DNA from: a bacterium
GTDB lineage: Bacteria > Zhuqueibacterota > Zhuqueibacteria > Zhuqueibacterales > Zhuqueibacteraceae
Length of the DNA: 64,000 nucleotides
Assembly (NCBI GenBank): GCA_023150945.1
Contig: JAKLJX010000020.1
Span: 58,174-122,173, forward strand
Direction: 5' to 3'
Below are positions 19,397 to 28,409 of this stretch, in pieces. Within the stretch, counting starts at the first letter, position 1, and every line of letters begins with the position of its first letter. The notes under the pieces are model-generated. The model was given only the letters and a program-made list of their open reading frames with translations, did no database searches and had not been told where the DNA came from. The position numbers were made by a program, and so were the translations under genes.

Positions 19397-19590
19397 GGGG
19401 CGAAATGTAGCAGCGAAGGGCAACGCCCTGGAAAAGCCGTATTCAGGAGAAATCTCCAAGCCCCGGCGGGGCGCCATAAAGCCAGGCCAGGAATGCCACC
19501 CCTGCAGGGCTAGGCGCGAGAGATTCTATCGGTTTCCAGGGCGCTGCCCGTGGGCGATTCCATACGACCTCGTTGGGGTCAAGCTGGCCT
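19397..19590. repeat. REPIN-like element: inverted pair of REP-like units
   Basis: The core AGCGAAGGGCAACGCCCTGG occurs at 19412-19431. It is followed by a GCCCCGGCGGGGC palindrome at 19460-19472. A diverged core lies in the opposite orientation at 19536-19555 (CCAGGGCGCTGCCCGTGGGC), followed by a second GC-rich palindrome remnant. The same core, exact, flanks the transposase gene near 27.6 and 28.2 kb. This copy has no transposase and is probably a non-autonomous unit mobilised in trans. Confidence 0.75.
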
Positions 19591-19626
19591 TCTATCACGA
19601 TGAGAGTATGCAAGCCACAAGGCGCG

Positions 19627-19655
19627 CAAAGTCAGAATAGAATTCCGAAAGATTC
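19627..19655 (+). repeat. Imperfect direct repeat, right copy
   Basis: CAAAGTCAGAATAGAATTCC and the following GAAAGATTC match the copy at 19116-19143. It could be a remnant of target duplication or of an older, larger repeat. Confidence 0.55.
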
Positions 19656-20014
19656 CCGACCACTAAGCAACCGCTTGCACCGCGCAGAGCGCGGTGTTTT
19701 GAAATCAAGAGAGTCCTTCTCCGCGTTCTCCCCGTCCTGGCGGTGAGCTTCTGAGGTGTATGGCAAGGGCGTGTGCCCCAGTCTTCACAGGATCTCACGG
19801 GATGACAACTGAATGACAGCGGTGGTGAATACCTCGTGCAAGACAAAAGTGTTGGAATTGGGCTTATTGCTGCCAGGAGGGCATCAGATTTCAGCTTGTC
19901 TGAAATCTGGCGTAGGCTTTTATGCAAAGAAATAACTCCACGTGCTCCGCGACTCAGCGGTGAGTTACGCTTTTTCTTTCATTCCAGTTTGAGGCGTTTT
20001 GTTCCTTCCCGGCC

Positions 20015-21874
20015 TCACTGTTTGATCTCGGCCAGCAAATCGAAGCGCAGGCCGCTGGCACCTTCGCCGCGACCGGTCTGCTTGCGTGCGCCCAGCCAGG
20101 TGAAGACTCTGCCGCCGAGCCAGCGCGTGCGCTGATAGGCCTGGCTCACCACTGCGCCGGCGCGCGGCACTTCCTCCTCGTGCACGAAGTAGGCACGCGG
20201 CAAGCCATGGCGCAGCAGGGTGGTGCGCGGCCGCACTTTTTCCGCTTTCGGCGGATTCGGATCGCCGGGAAGGAATCGCGGCAAGGCGGCGCGCTGCAAT
20301 TGAATCTCCCGCACGCTGCCCTCGACATGCACCGGGATGAAGGGAATCCAGTGCTCGGGCACCGTGTTCATCACCTGATAACGGATCGGCGCTGCCGGCG
20401 GATTCGGCGGAGCCGGCGGCGGGCCGGCCAGTTGCTCCAACCATTGCCGCAGCTCGCGTGCTGCTTCGCTGCCGGGCTTGGGCGCGCCCGAAGGCAGCGC
20501 AATGCGACGCTCGATGCCCCACACCATATTCGCCATCTCATCACGAATGAAAGCGACTTCCTCGAGCGCTGGCCCCTCCTGCACCTTCGGCACGGTCGGC
20601 AGCAAAACCAGTCGCGCCGGCGCCGGTGGCTGCTCAGCAGTTGCAGGCGTGAGCGTGAACATGCCCCACTTTTGCCAATCGGTCGCCGGTTGCTCGAGCA
20701 CCGGCTCGATCCAAAAACGCTCGCCAAACACATTGGTCAGCGCAATGCCCTTGACCTCACTCACCGTTCCGAGCGGAACAGTGTAGGGCAGGACGAACCA
20801 GTCATTCGCATAGACCAAACCAAACTCGAGTAACAGCAGCTTGCCGAGATCAGTGGTGTCCGGCCGCACCTCGCCGAAATTGGTTTGCCGGTCTTCAAAC
20901 GCCCACCAGCGCGTGTTGGGCATGCCCTCGAACATGACGGCAGTGGGAATAAACGTGTGCACTTCGCGGCGGGGTGGCTGCGGCGCTGCCGGCGGGTCGC
21001 CGAGCGATGGCTCAGCGGGCCGGCGCTCGAGCGCATACCAATCAAGATTGCCCTGGTAATACTCCTCGGCGCGCATGACCAGCTCAGCCTCGCCTTGTGG
21101 TGCGGCGCAACCGAATTGATATTCAAGGCGGCTGGGCTGCCAAGCGGTGTCTGCGTTCTGCTCCGGTTGCATGATCAGGCCGGCGAACCAGTCTTGCAAC
21201 CGCTCCGCCAGCGCCACGAGTTTGGACTCGTCAGCCGGATTCGCGCCGATGCCGTCATAAACGCTGTGCGCCGGATCGACGAGATATTCGAGCAAAGCGA
21301 TGCCATCCATGGCTCGTTCTGCGGCAGCGCCGGCCTGTTGCCAAGCCTCGAGGTGAGCGCACACCGCCGCGTCCGCCTTTTGCGCAGGATCAGGAACCAA
21401 CACAGCATAGGCCGTGCGATAGGCAGCGCGATAGTCGGCGGAAAGACCGCCAGGTTTGGCGGCCTCGCGCGCCAGCAATTTCAGCCAGCGCCGCCCCACT
21501 GCCAAACGCAGATCGAGCGAAAGATATTGCGTACCGGCGCGCAACGGAACCGGCCGGCGTTCCACCACGGCCTCGAGCGGTTCCTCGGGTTTGAGATCCT
21601 CCACCGCCGCCGCACCGGCTTGAAAACGATTGAGACTCGCGATTTCCACACAGACGCGCGCCAGCACCGGCGAACCCGCATCGTCTCCTTGAAATTCGCC
21701 CATTTGCCATTGCCGCGAGAGCAGCCACAGCGCATCACGCACCTCGGCGCGCAGGGCGCGGTCGAAATCGTGCGTGCGCGGCCGGCCTTCGAGCCGGTTC
21801 CATCGCGTGGCAGCAGGATGCAGCCGCGCCACCACCGCCTCTGCCATGTTTGGTACAATGTAGGGCAAACCCAT
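20015..21874 (-). CDS. Conserved large protein of unknown function (619 aa), last gene of the giant-protein operon
   Basis: I do not recognise a characterised family. The N-terminal part carries ALWLLSRQWQMGEFQGDDAG, a sequence style I associate with uncharacterised proteins of several phyla; that recollection is not checked. There is no signal peptide or membrane helix. The middle is proline-rich (about residues 480-500), and the C-terminal region is basic with short strands. The start is certain: GGAG lies 9 bases before the ATG, inside the end of the 1814-aa gene, whose stop is only 6 bases away. It is probably cotranscribed with, and a partner of, the upstream giant proteins. Confidence 0.7.
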   Translation of the reverse strand: MGLPYIVPNMAEAVVARLHPAATRWNRLEGRPRTHDFDRALRAEVRDALWLLSRQWQMGEFQGDDAGSPVLARVCVEIASLNRFQAGAAAVEDLKPEEPLEAVVERRPVPLRAGTQYLSLDLRLAVGRRWLKLLAREAAKPGGLSADYRAAYRTAYAVLVPDPAQKADAAVCAHLEAWQQAGAAAERAMDGIALLEYLVDPAHSVYDGIGANPADESKLVALAERLQDWFAGLIMQPEQNADTAWQPSRLEYQFGCAAPQGEAELVMRAEEYYQGNLDWYALERRPAEPSLGDPPAAPQPPRREVHTFIPTAVMFEGMPNTRWWAFEDRQTNFGEVRPDTTDLGKLLLLEFGLVYANDWFVLPYTVPLGTVSEVKGIALTNVFGERFWIEPVLEQPATDWQKWGMFTLTPATAEQPPAPARLVLLPTVPKVQEGPALEEVAFIRDEMANMVWGIERRIALPSGAPKPGSEAARELRQWLEQLAGPPPAPPNPPAAPIRYQVMNTVPEHWIPFIPVHVEGSVREIQLQRAALPRFLPGDPNPPKAEKVRPRTTLLRHGLPRAYFVHEEEVPRAGAVVSQAYQRTRWLGGRVFTWLGARKQTGRGEGASGLRFDLLAEIKQ

Positions 21875-21880
21875 AGTCGT

Positions 21881-24800
21881 TCACTCCTTCGGCCGCTCGG
21901 CGTAGAGCTGCACATTACGCAGCAGATTGTTCGAAATCGAAATCTCCGGAAACGTGTAGGCGGACATCGTTGCCGGCAGAAACCAACTGTAGGCGGTGTT
22001 GTCGAGGTGCACCGGCTCGAGCGCGCGGCGCTTGGCAGCATCCAGCGTATCGTTCACCGCGGCGAGCAATTCCTCCCAGGACCAGGCACCATCACGCACC
22101 GCCGGCAGCACGAGCAGCCACGATTGCGGCGGCTCGCAATTGGGACGGTCGTAATGAAACGCAATGCCGGTGGTCTGGTCGGGTGCGGGAATCACCTCGG
22201 TCCATTCATCCACCAGCAGGCCGGCGACCGGTTTGGTTTTGTCGAACGGCTCAGCGAAATGCGCGGTATACAGCAGCCGGTCGCTGTTAATCTGGTGGCT
22301 TTCCGGGAATTCCAGCGCCAGCCAGGGCTCACCGGATTGAAACGGCAATTGCAGCGGCGTGAGTTCGGCGGCGGGCGCGGCAGTCAGCGCTTCGCCAAGC
22401 AGCACGGCATTCTCCCAGTGGCGCAACTTGTCACGCACGCGGGCAACGCCATGCAGCCAGTCATCCACCGGAAAGTCGCGGTCGCCGGTGTCGGTGAGAT
22501 GCCGCGTCAAATCGCCCGAGGTGCTGTGCTGCCAGGCATTCGCCAACTCCTCGGCAGTCGCTTCCGGCAGCGTGATTTGGGGCACCATTTGGAAATCCTC
22601 TCCCAACAGGATTTTGCCCGCCTCTTGCAGCAATTTTACGCGCGATTCAGAGGCAGCAGCCGCGTCATGCTGCACCAACAGCGCCTCCACCAGTGCCAGG
22701 CGCTGCAGCGTGTCTTCTTTCAAACTGGACACCGCGTCGCGTAATTGCGCGCGAAACCGGGTGATCTCTCCTTCCTCGCTGGAAAAGTCCAGAGCCTCCG
22801 GATCGAAATCAGTAAGTGGCAACACGGCCCGGGCATCGCCCAGCAACACGGTGAGCGTGGCGCGCGGCCGATCCACGAGTTGCTGCAAATCGTCCCGCTT
22901 CGCAACGAAGGCCAGGCGGAGATTGTCCAGCGCGGCACGATAGTTAATCGAATCCGGTGAGGGGCTGGTGAGCAAGGTTTTGAGAATGATTTCGAGGGCT
23001 TGCAGCCGGGTGACCCGTTCGCTCTCGGTCAATGCCGCGGCCTGGGCATCATACTCGGCGAGCGCCGCGTCGAAGCGCGCCAACCGCGCGTTCCACGCCT
23101 CGACCCGCGCGGAGATTTTCGCGGCCAACGCACTGTAGGCACCGGCGCGCCATTCGAACACAAAACCGGTGCCGGTCTGCGGCAGGCGATACGCAGTGAA
23201 GCGCGCCACCGTGGCGGCAAATTGAGTCAGCACGTCATCGATGGACACGGCAGCGTTTTGCAGCGCTGCCGCGAGGTTGTCGAGCGCGGGCAGCAGTTGA
23301 TTGCGCAGATCGTCGCGGCGGTCGGCCACGCGCGCCCGTGGCAGAGAGACCGCGGCTTGTTGCTCCCGAGTCGCATCGTTGGCGCGCATCAAATCCGCAG
23401 GTTGCAGCGGTCGCGAAGCCGTCAGCAGCGGCCGCAGGCTGCGCAGCAATGCCTGCAATTCGAACCAGGTGACATTGCCGTTCACGCGTTCGGTATGGCG
23501 GAGGCGGATTTCACGATCGTGGCGCGGCGCATGATGCGCGTGCAAGTAGCGGAGTATCTGATCATCCAGGTCGCCGAGCGCCTGGTCCCTGCCGGCTTCG
23601 AGGCGATAAACCAGATCGATCGGCTGCAGCGCGAGTTGCTCCTGGGTGATGAAGACAGTTTGCTCGCTGTTGCCGGCGCGATCGGTGAAAGTGACTTGAC
23701 AGCCCACCAGCGCGGGAGACGGCAGCCGGTCTGCCAGCCAGGCATTGACCGCAGGCTCGGCCGCGGCCAGCGGCGTCAACGCGATCGCAGGCAGCGGGTT
23801 CGCCGGCGGTACAGGTGAGAAATGAATCGCGGTGCGCAGCGTCAAGGCGATGCCGCTGCGTGGCGTGCGGATCACTTCCGGTTCGGGGGGATAATTGCCC
23901 CGCGCAAATGCCTCGAGCGTGCCGGCGGAGCGCTCGTAATTGCCGAGCACGGCCTGATGCACGCCCTCCGCGAGCACGAGATCAGCCACCGCGTCGTTGA
24001 TGTCCCGAATATGCGCCAACGCCGCGGTGAGTGCCGCTTCTTGCTCCGCAGCACGGCGCGGCAACGAGGTCACTCCGAAGGGATAGATGAATGCCGCCGT
24101 GCGTTCGGCGTGTTCCACCAGCTTCCGGCCGTCCACGACATTCATCGCTGCGATCGACTCGTGGGCCTCGCCGGTCTCCGTGTTGGTTTTGGCAATTTGA
24201 TTCGCCGCCAGCGGAAAGGCGCGGCGCATATGATAGATCAAATCGCGCACCTGCAGCGGGCCGTGGTCATGCACGTGGCGTTCGAATTGATAGCCGAGCA
24301 GCGCGCCCAGCGACTGGCCGTTGCGCATGCCTTCCAGAATGCCGAGCGCCAGCCGCACGCGCCGCGAGGAGAGATTGACCGCGAGGCGGCCGTCATTGGC
24401 GAGATAGCCGTTGCGCAACACCGCAGCCGTGGTCGCGTGATTGAGCGAAGGCGCGTGGATCAGGCCGAGGTTGGTGTTGTCGCGCACCAACGGCAGGGAG
24501 TCGCGCCGGTTCACCAGCTCGTCCAGTTCCTGCGGCAGCGTCACCGGCGTCAACACTTTGTTCTCCGGCCGCAGAGGTTCGAGCCAGCCGAATGCGCCCA
24601 GAAAAATTCCGGAAGGCCCACGGCCGGCAACCGGTGCGCGCATGCTCTCGAGCTGCCAGGTGAGCAGTCCGGTTTTCCATGCGTCCAGCCGGAAGCTGCA
24701 GCAATCAAGATGCTCCGCGAAAATGCGCTCCAGGCGTGCGGTCGGCACGCCGGCCAGCCGTTCGAGTGCCTCGATTTGCTCGCGCAGGTCCGGATCGACC

Positions 24801-27325
24801 GTCTTGAGATTACGCGCGATGTAGTCGCCCAACAACACCTTGGGATCGCGCGTCACGCGTTCATCCGGCCGGAAGAGCAGGTCGTAACGGCTTTCGCTGG
24901 CTTCCGCCCTTTCGCTGATATGGACAAACGCCGGCTCGCGCAGCATGCTTTGCAGATCTTGCGCCTCGCGGAGCGGTCCAATCAGCGCCTTCAACCTGAC
25001 GCCGGTTTCGTGAAAACTCAGTTGCAGCGCGTGGCGCAGCAGCAAATACAGCAGGGCCGTGGGTTTCTTGTTGTCGTCGAATCCCTTCTCCTGCTGAATC
25101 GCCTCGATCCCCGCGCGCGCAGCCTCGACCAACCATTCGAGGTAATTTTTGTCACCGGCATATTTGCGGATGCCCGCAGTTTCCGAGAGCGGCCGGTCGT
25201 CAATCACCGGTCCGGTGAGTGGTGTCTGGCGGGCTTTGAAAACTTGGTTGAGGAGATCAGGCACTTCTTCTCCGGCATAGCCGAAGCTGCGCAGCAACGT
25301 GAGCGGCAGAATCGCGGGAAACAGGCCGAGGAAATTGAGCGCGATAGAATAGTTCAAAAAAGCGAGCTCGTAGAACTTGTGGGCGACGCTCTCGGCCTGC
25401 AGAGGATAATACTCGACCGAGGCCGGATGCAGCCCGAGCACGTCCAGCAGGATTTGGTGCGGATCACCGCCCGGTTTGCCGACGTAGCTGAGCTGCGCGG
25501 CGAGCGGTTTCCAATCATCGTCGATGCGTTTGAGGATTTGGTAGAGCTGCCCGGGAAATCCCGCGCCGGCGCGCGAGGCAAACCAGTTGATGCTGTCGAA
25601 TGCCGTTACCGGCAGAATGCCGTAAGGTTGGTTTCCAATCCGCAACGCGGGTAGCGGTCCCCGGCCGCTGACGTAGCGCGTGAAAAACGAACGTGTGGCG
25701 GCGATGTCCGGCGCGGAAAACACAGGGGCGAGCAGTGTTTTCATCAGGTAGCCGAGCGTGCCGGGCCACAGCGCGATTTGCATCGCGCGCGCCTCGCTTT
25801 GATCCCGGCCGCCGGCATGGGGAATCTGTTGCACCAACTCGTGACGCACGCCCAACAAGTCCGCGAGCCACTGGCCGTCGCGGCGGAGCATTGGATCGTC
25901 TGCGAGCGCATACGCCGGAGTGCGCCGGAAAAAGAGATCAAACGTCGCATCGGGGTCATCGCGGAAAGAATATCCCGAACCGGTCTGCTCGGTGTTGTTG
26001 GTGGGTGTGCCCTGGGGAATGATTTCCAAGCCGGTGCGGCTAAAGAGATGATGCTCGAGCAATTTTTCGAGATGGTGGGTTGCCTGTTCCGGAGAATCAC
26101 CCAGGCGCACGCCGAGCACGATGACCCGCTCAAAACCCTCGCGCGCCTGGTCGGCATTGAGGTTGATCCGGAATGCCATTCCCGCCGCAAGCGCCTGCTC
26201 GAAGTCGAACATCCAGGCCAGTGGTTCTGGAATTTGAAGCGTGTCGTCGACGGGTTTGAGCTGCTCTTCCGGCGGCGCATTGGGATCAGGGCCGGCGATC
26301 AACGGCGTGCGAATCACGTTGCCAATCACGGTCAGCGGGGTGCCGGTGCGGCCATAGCCGACCAGCACGAAGCGCTCGGGCAAGAGATCGACCTGCGGTG
26401 CGCGCGACCACGAAGTGCGGCGGGTCGCCATGCTGTCCAATGCCTCCATTTGTAGCACCGCGACCTTCACTTGCACTTGCTGGCGCGTGCGCGGCGCTGC
26501 AGGCGCATCGCTGAAGTTGAACGGCCGGTAGTTCTGCGCAATGTCGCGGGCCTGGTCAGCGCCGAGCGCGAGTGCAAGCTGGGTGAATGCCTGCTGCTGC
26601 GCGGCGAGATCATCGCCAGCCTGCCACATCGCACGCCAGTAGTCGCTTGCCGGCGCAGGTAACGGCCCAGAGGCAATGATGATCAGGAGAATGCCGGTGG
26701 CATCGTCCTTCTCCGGTTTGTCGCCGGGATTCAGCGGCTGGTAATGCCGCACGATCCAGCCGGCGCGGCCGGAGCCATGCGCGGCGACGAGTTCCCGCCA
26801 CGCCGCGCGCTCCAATGCCTCCTCCCCGCCGGAACGCCACACTGCTGCCCAAAAAATCCGGCCATTCTGCGCCTCCTGCTCGGTGAGCGAATCTTCGAAG
26901 GAATCGACCAGGCAAGTGTCGGGATAGACGCGCACCCAAAGTTGCGGCTGCCCGCGCACGCCGGTTTTGAAGCGCGTCTCCAAGCGCAGCGGAAAAAGCA
27001 GAATCGGATGGAGGTCAGGCCATTGCCGGAGATTCTCGCGTGGATCCGTGAAGACTTCGAAGGCCTTGAGCGATTCGGTTTCGCGGCTGCGCAATCCCGC
27101 CAGCTCTTTTTCGAGGCGCGCGGCGCCGGCGCGCGCTTGCTGCAGCGCAATTTCCAAGCGGGTGCGTTCTTCGCTGGGTCCGGCGGCTGCGCTGCGCATG
27201 AACTCTGCGAGTGCGCGTTCGCGTTGCCGCACGGCTTCGCGGGCGAGCAAGGTTTGGTTCCGCAGTTCGGTCAGTCTGCCGCGCAGCTCAGCCAGCGCGC
27301 TGCGGCGTTGTTCGAATTCAGCCAT
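21881..27325 (-). CDS. Giant protein of unknown function (1814 aa) with N-terminal coiled coil
   Basis: Residues about 1-90 form a charged coiled coil (ALAELRGRLTELRNQ, then EIALQQARAGAARLEKELAG). A segment with ILLFPLRLETRFK and QLWVRVYPDTCLVDSFED follows; the rest is mixed alpha/beta without a motif I can name. No signal peptide, membrane helix or enzyme signature is visible. The ribosome site is weak: GAAGG lies about 12 bases before the ATG. In the operon this gene follows the transposase insertion, which separates it by 1084 bases from the 1100-aa gene, while its other neighbour begins 6 bases after its stop. Its size and lack of catalytic motifs suggest a structural or scaffold role, which is inference only. 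Confidence 0.75.
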   Translation of the reverse strand: MAEFEQRRSALAELRGRLTELRNQTLLAREAVRQRERALAEFMRSAAAGPSEERTRLEIALQQARAGAARLEKELAGLRSRETESLKAFEVFTDPRENLRQWPDLHPILLFPLRLETRFKTGVRGQPQLWVRVYPDTCLVDSFEDSLTEQEAQNGRIFWAAVWRSGGEEALERAAWRELVAAHGSGRAGWIVRHYQPLNPGDKPEKDDATGILLIIIASGPLPAPASDYWRAMWQAGDDLAAQQQAFTQLALALGADQARDIAQNYRPFNFSDAPAAPRTRQQVQVKVAVLQMEALDSMATRRTSWSRAPQVDLLPERFVLVGYGRTGTPLTVIGNVIRTPLIAGPDPNAPPEEQLKPVDDTLQIPEPLAWMFDFEQALAAGMAFRINLNADQAREGFERVIVLGVRLGDSPEQATHHLEKLLEHHLFSRTGLEIIPQGTPTNNTEQTGSGYSFRDDPDATFDLFFRRTPAYALADDPMLRRDGQWLADLLGVRHELVQQIPHAGGRDQSEARAMQIALWPGTLGYLMKTLLAPVFSAPDIAATRSFFTRYVSGRGPLPALRIGNQPYGILPVTAFDSINWFASRAGAGFPGQLYQILKRIDDDWKPLAAQLSYVGKPGGDPHQILLDVLGLHPASVEYYPLQAESVAHKFYELAFLNYSIALNFLGLFPAILPLTLLRSFGYAGEEVPDLLNQVFKARQTPLTGPVIDDRPLSETAGIRKYAGDKNYLEWLVEAARAGIEAIQQEKGFDDNKKPTALLYLLLRHALQLSFHETGVRLKALIGPLREAQDLQSMLREPAFVHISERAEASESRYDLLFRPDERVTRDPKVLLGDYIARNLKTVDPDLREQIEALERLAGVPTARLERIFAEHLDCCSFRLDAWKTGLLTWQLESMRAPVAGRGPSGIFLGAFGWLEPLRPENKVLTPVTLPQELDELVNRRDSLPLVRDNTNLGLIHAPSLNHATTAAVLRNGYLANDGRLAVNLSSRRVRLALGILEGMRNGQSLGALLGYQFERHVHDHGPLQVRDLIYHMRRAFPLAANQIAKTNTETGEAHESIAAMNVVDGRKLVEHAERTAAFIYPFGVTSLPRRAAEQEAALTAALAHIRDINDAVADLVLAEGVHQAVLGNYERSAGTLEAFARGNYPPEPEVIRTPRSGIALTLRTAIHFSPVPPANPLPAIALTPLAAAEPAVNAWLADRLPSPALVGCQVTFTDRAGNSEQTVFITQEQLALQPIDLVYRLEAGRDQALGDLDDQILRYLHAHHAPRHDREIRLRHTERVNGNVTWFELQALLRSLRPLLTASRPLQPADLMRANDATREQQAAVSLPRARVADRRDDLRNQLLPALDNLAAALQNAAVSIDDVLTQFAATVARFTAYRLPQTGTGFVFEWRAGAYSALAAKISARVEAWNARLARFDAALAEYDAQAAALTESERVTRLQALEIILKTLLTSPSPDSINYRAALDNLRLAFVAKRDDLQQLVDRPRATLTVLLGDARAVLPLTDFDPEALDFSSEEGEITRFRAQLRDAVSSLKEDTLQRLALVEALLVQHDAAAASESRVKLLQEAGKILLGEDFQMVPQITLPEATAEELANAWQHSTSGDLTRHLTDTGDRDFPVDDWLHGVARVRDKLRHWENAVLLGEALTAAPAAELTPLQLPFQSGEPWLALEFPESHQINSDRLLYTAHFAEPFDKTKPVAGLLVDEWTEVIPAPDQTTGIAFHYDRPNCEPPQSWLLVLPAVRDGAWSWEELLAAVNDTLDAAKRRALEPVHLDNTAYSWFLPATMSAYTFPEISISNNLLRNVQLYAERPKE

Positions 27326-27671
27326 GGGTTGGTTGTGCCTTCATAAAATGCCAGCAAGTGTGGGGTGATTCTCTTCTTTGTCAGACTGTTCCCGGTTGGC
27401 AGTGTGAAAACGGGTCGAACCACACGAAGCCTATTTCGCCCCCGCCAGGCATGTTTCAATCGCAATCCTGCTATTTTGCCTGAACGAAATCAAAATGCCG
27501 ATTGGCCTCGATGTACCACTTCTTTTGGAATGCCTTTGTTTTGGGTTGATCACCGAAACCCAAGCCCCGCGGGGTGAAATGTGATAGCGAAGGGCAACGC
27601 CCTGGATTGAACAGCCCTCACTTTCGCTCTCCAGCCCCGACGGGGCGGTATGAACCCGCCGGGTGTCATCA
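27326..27671. repeat. REP-like repeat block downstream of the transposase gene
   Basis: The exact core AGCGAAGGGCAACGCCCTGG is at 27586-27605, with GC palindromes on both sides (GCCCCGCGGGG at 27564-27574 and GCCCCGACGGGGC at 27634-27646). A further partial unit, CCTATTTCGCCCC, at about 27430-27443 recurs at about 28167-28180. No gene is visible in this stretch. Confidence 0.7.
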
Positions 27672-28124
27672 TTAATCCCAAACGTATCGTTCATCGTATT
27701 CGAGGTTGTACAACTTCAAGAATTCTAGGTATTCCTCCTGAAACGTCTTGGCGCGATGGTGCTCTTTTTGATTTGCAATGTATCGCTTCAATGTCGCCAT
27801 ATTCGATTGCCCTATGCTCAGGGCAGCATATCCACTTTGCCAATAAAAATTTCTGTGATACACGCCCTTGGCTTTGATCCATTTCGAAGAACTTCTTTCC
27901 ACTTCTTCCACAAGCTTGGCCACTGTGATTTTGCGCGAGAGCAGCGCAAGAGCATGAATATGATCCGTGGTGCCATTGATCGTTAGCGCCGGCGATTCAT
28001 GTTCACGAAAAATGGCGGCCATGTAGCTAAACAGTTCCTTCTCAATTTCGGGCCGAATGAATGGCTCGCGATCTTTGGTACTCCAAATGAAATGCACCGG
28101 AATGCAGGCAAGACTCTGCGGCAT
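27672..28124 (-). mobile_element. IS200/RAYT-type Y1 HUH transposase gene
   Basis: The 150-aa product is a complete Y1 (Transposase_17) protein. It has the opening HFIWSTKDREPFI, the HUH metal-binding motif in GTTDHIHALALL, a basic SSSKWIKAKG stretch, and the catalytic Tyr in LKRYIANQKEHHRAKTF. RAYT proteins with this pattern move REP sequences, and REP-like repeats lie on both sides here. GGGGG lies about 7 bases before the ATG. The gene reads the same way as the surrounding operon and sits between two of its giant genes. The frame looks intact, so the enzyme may still be active. Confidence 0.9.
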
Positions 28125-28149
28125 TGGCTACCCCCTTTCTCCAAGACGG

Positions 28150-28265
28150 AGACGATCGACCGACACGATGCCTATTTCGCCCCTGGGGCTCAACTCGATC
28201 ACGCGCGTCCGATTTCCAGGGCGTTGCCCTTCGCTATCACATGCCGCCCCGTCGGGGCTGTTTGA
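28150..28265 (-). repeat. REP-like repeat upstream of the transposase gene, inverted
   Basis: The reverse complement of the core (CCAGGGCGTTGCCCTTCGCT) is at 28216-28235, followed by the palindrome GCCCCGTCGGGGC at 28246-28258. It is inverted relative to the copy at 27586, so the pair brackets the transposase gene. The remaining bases to 28409 hold no gene that I can support. Confidence 0.75.
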
Positions 28266-28409
28266 AACGCAATCCTTCCACCAAGAGCAGACGAATGAAC
28301 CACAACGCATGTCACGCCTACAACTAGCCGGCGCAAAATCTTCGTGCCCTTCGCGTTTTCGCGGTTTGCCAAACCCACCTGCAACCATCATTTCAAACCC
28401 ACATTGGTC

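Larger units (their letters stand above)
19003..20014. other. Gene-free kilobase holding a REP-pair element
   Basis: I see no protein gene between the permease and the end of the 619-aa gene. The middle (19397-19590) holds a REP-like inverted pair, listed separately, flanked by imperfect 28-base direct repeats. The short open frames here translate the repeat itself. Confidence 0.7.

Noticed and set aside
20885..22744. Open frame of 619 codons on the plus strand
   Set aside because: It lies opposite the 619-aa and 1814-aa genes, which are fixed by ribosome sites and coupling. High GC leaves long empty antisense frames.
23822..25654. Open frame of 610 codons on the plus strand
   Set aside because: Antisense to the 1814-aa gene, with Arg/Gln/His-rich composition typical of reverse-frame shadows.
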